Of a stretch of 64,000 bases of DNA, positions 61,282 to 64,000 are shown piece after piece (position 1 is the stretch's first letter; each line of letters starts with the position of its first letter). The notes below the pieces were generated by a model that searched no databases, was not told the origin of the DNA, and was given only the letters and a program-made list of their open reading frames with translations. Origin of the DNA: Nocardiopsis sp. NRRL B-16309 (GTDB lineage Bacteria; Actinomycetota; Actinomycetes; Streptosporangiales; Streptosporangiaceae); NCBI RefSeq assembly GCF_001279585.1, contig NZ_LGEC01000072.1, positions 62,001 through 126,000 of the forward strand, written 5' to 3'. The position numbers and the translations under genes are program-made.

Positions 61282-62268
61282 ATGCCCATCCCCAAAGCCG
61301 AACTCCACCTGCACATCGAAGGCACCCTGGAGCCCGAACTCGCCTTCGACCTGGCCGAACGCAACGGCATCACCCTGCCCTACGCCGACGTCACGGCCCT
61401 GCGCCAGGCCTACTCCTTCTCCGACCTGCAGTCCTTCCTGAACCTGTACTACGAGCTCATGGACGTCCTGCGCACCCCCCAGGACTTCACCGACCTCGCC
61501 CACGCCTACCTCGCCCGCGCCGCCGCCCAGGGCGTACGCCACGCCGAGATCTTCTTCGACCCCCAGGCCCACACCAGCCGCGGCGTCCCCCTGGACACCG
61601 TCATCGACGGCCTCACCGCCGCCCTGGACACCAGCCTGGCCCGCTACGACATCTCCACCGCCCTCATCCTGTGCTTCCTGCGCGACCGCCCCGCCCACGA
61701 AGCCCTCGACACCCTGCACCAGGTACGCCCCCACCTGGGGCGCATCACCGCCGTGGGACTGGACTCCGCCGAGGTCGGCCACCCGCCCGCCAAGTTCACC
61801 GAGGTCTTCGCCGCCGCCCGCCACATGGGCCTGCGCTGCGTGGCCCACGCCGGTGAGGAGGGCCCCGCCTCCTACATCTGGCAGGCCCTGGACCTGCTCA
61901 AGGTCGAACGCGTCGACCACGGCATCCGCGCCCTGGAGGACACGGCCCTGCTGAACCGCCTGGCGGCCGACCAGATCCCCCTGACCGTGTGCCCGCTGTC
62001 CAACGTGCGCCTGCGCGCCGTCGACGACATGGCCCACCACCCCCTGCCCGCCCTCATGGACGCCGGCCTGCTCGTGACCGTCAACTCCGACGACCCCTCC
62101 TACTTCGGCGGCTACGTCCACGACAACTTCCAGGCCCTGCACACCCACCTGGGCCTGGACACCGAGCAGCTGCGCCGACTCGCCCGCAACTCCTTCACCG
62201 CCGCCTTCCTCGACCCCGACCGCAAACGCGCCCTCATCGCCGAGGTCGACGCCCACCCCGGCTGGTGA
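61282..62268 (+). CDS. Adenosine deaminase family enzyme (adenine-deaminase subgroup features)
   Basis: A 328-residue TIM-barrel metal-dependent deaminase. KAELHLHIEGTLEPELAFDL gives the first His pair, VRHAEIFFDPQAHTSRG, GLRCVAHAGEEGPASYIWQA with catalytic His-Glu, ERVDHGIRALED and VTVNSDDPSYFGGYV with Asp pair. PSYFGGY is characteristic of bacterial and fungal adenine deaminases rather than classic Add. It should hydrolyse adenine (or adenosine) to hypoxanthine (or inosine) and ammonia in purine salvage. Confidence 0.9.
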   Translation: MPIPKAELHLHIEGTLEPELAFDLAERNGITLPYADVTALRQAYSFSDLQSFLNLYYELMDVLRTPQDFTDLAHAYLARAAAQGVRHAEIFFDPQAHTSRGVPLDTVIDGLTAALDTSLARYDISTALILCFLRDRPAHEALDTLHQVRPHLGRITAVGLDSAEVGHPPAKFTEVFAAARHMGLRCVAHAGEEGPASYIWQALDLLKVERVDHGIRALEDTALLNRLAADQIPLTVCPLSNVRLRAVDDMAHHPLPALMDAGLLVTVNSDDPSYFGGYVHDNFQALHTHLGLDTEQLRRLARNSFTAAFLDPDRKRALIAEVDAHPGW

Positions 62269-62275
62269 CACACCA

Positions 62276-62308
62276 CGGGCCCCCGCTCCCACCAGGGGCA
62301 GGGGCCCG
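62276..62308. terminator. Hairpin after the deaminase gene
   Basis: Stem CGGGCCCC / GGGGCCCG enclosing a 17-nt loop, between convergent genes. Confidence 0.55.
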
Positions 62309-62376
62309 CACACACCCGCCCGCCAACGGCCGCCCGGCCGGGCGAGCACCCGGCCGGCCCCGACCCAGGCGCCTGC

Positions 62377-63363
62377 TCAGCCGGCCCAGGCCACACTCTG
62401 GCCGTGCTCACCGGTGTAGCCCATCACCCGACCGTCCAGCGCCAGCGTGAAACCGCTCTCCCCAGGCGGGCGCACCCGCGGCCACCCCGGCAGCGAACGC
62501 CACCCCTCGTTGGCCACCCAGTGCCCCAGCACCCGGTCCATCGCCTGCACGAACGCCCTCGCCCGCTCCTGGGGCAGATACGGCAGCACAGCGCTGTGCA
62601 TCACCACCACCGTCGCCTCCGCGGGCGCACGCCGCACCACCGACTCCACCTGCTCCACCAGGTCACCGGTCACCATCAGCGGCGGATCGGCCGCCGCCAC
62701 CCGCACCGCACCCATCAACCGCTCCACACGCTCCTGCTCGGCCTCGCCCGGCCACACCAGCGCCCGCAGCCAGCGCACGTCCTCCTCGCTGCGCACATCC
62801 AGCGGGTCCAGATCGATCCCCGCCCGCCAGAGCACCTCCGGCACCCGCTCGGGCACCGGCACCCGCCCCGACGTCGCGCACTCCAGCAGCACCTCACTGT
62901 CGGCCGGACCGATCGGCGCGGCCCCGTCGAAGGAGTACCGGTACCGGTCCGGGTACAGGCACAGACCCGCCGACGCGCCCACCTCCACCAGGGCCAGCGG
63001 CCCCCGCAGCGACGCCAGCACCGGCAGCATGCTCGCCAGCCGCCGCACCTCGTTGGTCTGCGTGCGGCGCTCCAGCACCACCGCCCTCACCGACTCCCAG
63101 TGCTCGACCACATAGGCGCGAAACCCCGCCCACGTGTCCACCGGGCCGCCCAGGTAGCGCACCGCCGCCAACAGCAGGTTCGGCTGGCGCTTGTTCCCCT
63201 CCGGCAGCCCGCACACCAGTTCGACCACCGTCCGGTCGCGGGCCAACTCCCGCGCGATCTCGGCATAGGCCGGTGAGGACCCCTGCTCGTAGTCCACGGC
63301 GAAGGCCTCGTACCGTCTCATGACGGCCTCCGCCTGGGCACTGGTCGCGCTCACATCTTCCAC
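62377..63363 (-). CDS. DUF2332 family protein
   Basis: A 328-residue protein of the DUF2332 family. RRYEAFAVDYEQGSSPAYAE, the Asn-rich PEGNKRQPNLLLAAVRYLGG, then NEVRRLASMLPVL, LVEVGASAGLCLYPDRYRY and VVMHSAVLPYLPQERARAFV are family landmarks. The GASAGLCL loop resembles a SAM-binding site, so a methyltransferase-like fold is suspected, but no activity is known. The GTG at 63363 follows GGAGAGG; a GTG at 63354 is an alternative. Confidence 0.88.
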   Translation of the reverse strand: MEDVSATSAQAEAVMRRYEAFAVDYEQGSSPAYAEIARELARDRTVVELVCGLPEGNKRQPNLLLAAVRYLGGPVDTWAGFRAYVVEHWESVRAVVLERRTQTNEVRRLASMLPVLASLRGPLALVEVGASAGLCLYPDRYRYSFDGAAPIGPADSEVLLECATSGRVPVPERVPEVLWRAGIDLDPLDVRSEEDVRWLRALVWPGEAEQERVERLMGAVRVAAADPPLMVTGDLVEQVESVVRRAPAEATVVVMHSAVLPYLPQERARAFVQAMDRVLGHWVANEGWRSLPGWPRVRPPGESGFTLALDGRVMGYTGEHGQSVAWAG

Positions 63364-63429
63364 GCCGTTCCGCCTCTCCTCGTCACACCCGCACACCCCA
63401 CGGGCGGCCCCGGAGCCCACGAAGCGGCC

Positions 63430-64000
63430 TCACCGACCCCGCAACACCGCGTCCGCGTGCCCGCGCAGCAGTTCCACGACCTCAGCAGGCGCACCGGTGG
63501 GCGAGCCCGCACCGAAAGGGGGCCGCGGGTCGTACTCGATGGCCAGCTGTACCGTCTGGGCCACCATGGGCCCCCACACGCGCGCGGTCAACTCCAACGC
63601 CATGTCGATGCCCGCGCTCACCCCCGCCGCGCTCACGTACTTGCCGTCGAAGACCACCCGCTCCGGCGACGCGCTCGCACCCCACGCGCCCAACTGGTCC
63701 ACCGCCAGCCAGTGCGAGGTCGCCGCCCGCCCCCGCAACAGCCCCGCCGCCGCCAGGATCAACGACCCCGTGCACACCGACGCCGTCCACGTGCTCGTGG
63801 CGTCCACCGCCCGCACCCACTCCTGCACGGGACCGCCGTCCATGTGGTGCACCTGGCCCGGACCGCCCGGCACCACCACGACCTCGGCCCGCTCCACCTC
63901 GGCGAAAGCGGCCTCGGTCACCATGCGCGCCGACCCCACATGGTCGAGCACCGGCCCCACCCGCTCACCGACCAGCACCACCTCCACACCCGGCACACCG
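63430..64000 (-). CDS. DJ-1/PfpI family protein (5' end may lie outside window)
   Basis: At least 188 residues of a GATase1-like protein. AEVVVVPGGPGQVHHMDGGP, the nucleophile Cys in TASVCTGSLILAAAGLLRGR, ATSHWLAVDQLGAWGA and SAGVSAGIDMALELTARVWG match the isonitrile-hydratase/ThiJ branch. The possible GTG at 63996 is at the window edge and the usual N-terminal strand is missing, so the gene probably continues beyond 64000. It is distinct from the PfpI protein at 36.7 kb. Confidence 0.85.
   Translation of the reverse strand, partial: GVPGVEVVLVGERVGPVLDHVGSARMVTEAAFAEVERAEVVVVPGGPGQVHHMDGGPVQEWVRAVDATSTWTASVCTGSLILAAAGLLRGRAATSHWLAVDQLGAWGASASPERVVFDGKYVSAAGVSAGIDMALELTARVWGPMVAQTVQLAIEYDPRPPFGAGSPTGAPAEVVELLRGHADAVLRGR

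Overview
The window reads as very GC-rich chromosomal DNA of an actinobacterium. The GC-biased third codon positions, GTG and TTG starts, a SARP regulator, an F420/FMN-type PPOX enzyme, large ArsR-type regulators and a carbohydrate importer without its own ATPase all point that way. A Nocardiopsis-like (Streptosporangiales) origin is my best guess, but no marker gene in the window proves it. No rRNA, tRNA, CRISPR array or replication origin was seen.

Layout. 0-4.5 kb: tail of an EamA exporter, an ABC exporter behind a SoxR-like box, a crcB-DUF190-crcB fluoride operon, and a DUF4287/SRPBCC protein. 4.5-16.5 kb: a UvrA-like ABC protein divergent from a TetR regulator, an aldo/keto reductase, a haloacetate-dehalogenase-like hydrolase, a SARP regulator, glutamate dehydrogenase, an EamA exporter, an intergenic tandem-repeat tract, and a divergent XRE-cupin/GNAT pair. 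16.5-33.2 kb: a large sugar or sugar-acid catabolic region. It has an ABC importer (SBP and two permeases), an opposing operon of two Gfo/Idh/MocA oxidoreductases, a DUF6807 protein, a uronate-dehydrogenase-like SDR and a LacI regulator. A second five-gene operon follows: Gfo/Idh/MocA, DUF993, TIM-barrel isomerase, KdgD-like dehydratase and an enolase-superfamily dehydratase. Nearly identical LacI-type palindromes precede all four transcription units, so they look like one regulon. An epoxide hydrolase/MarR pair and a DUF2784 gene sit inside this region. 33-39.7 kb: pirin, a MetP/MetS-type sodium symporter pair, a PfpI protein, MOSC, an SDR and a Mut7-C protein.

39.8-47.2 kb: a 6,451-bp Tn3-family element (40278-46728) sits inside a WYL-domain regulator gene. 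It is flanked by a perfect 5-bp target duplication (GGAGG), and removing the element plus one duplication restores an uninterrupted 334-residue reading frame. The element carries two different, decayed Tn3 transposases in opposite orientation. Between them lie a MarR regulator, a LigB/DODA-type dioxygenase and a quinone-oxidoreductase-like gene behind a 40-bp palindrome.

47.2-64 kb: a VOC protein; a ChrA transporter and PadR regulator sharing a CCGATATCGG motif; an SDR/ArsR pair; three small exported proteins; a hydrolase/HTH pair; RNase Z; a HemK-like methyltransferase; an ArsR-type regulator; two small membrane proteins that may be one frameshifted gene; a PPOX enzyme; proline iminopeptidase; an adenosine/adenine deaminase; a DUF2332 protein; and a truncated DJ-1/PfpI protein at the right edge.

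Functions are assigned from motifs and overall resemblance read by eye. No database search was possible.
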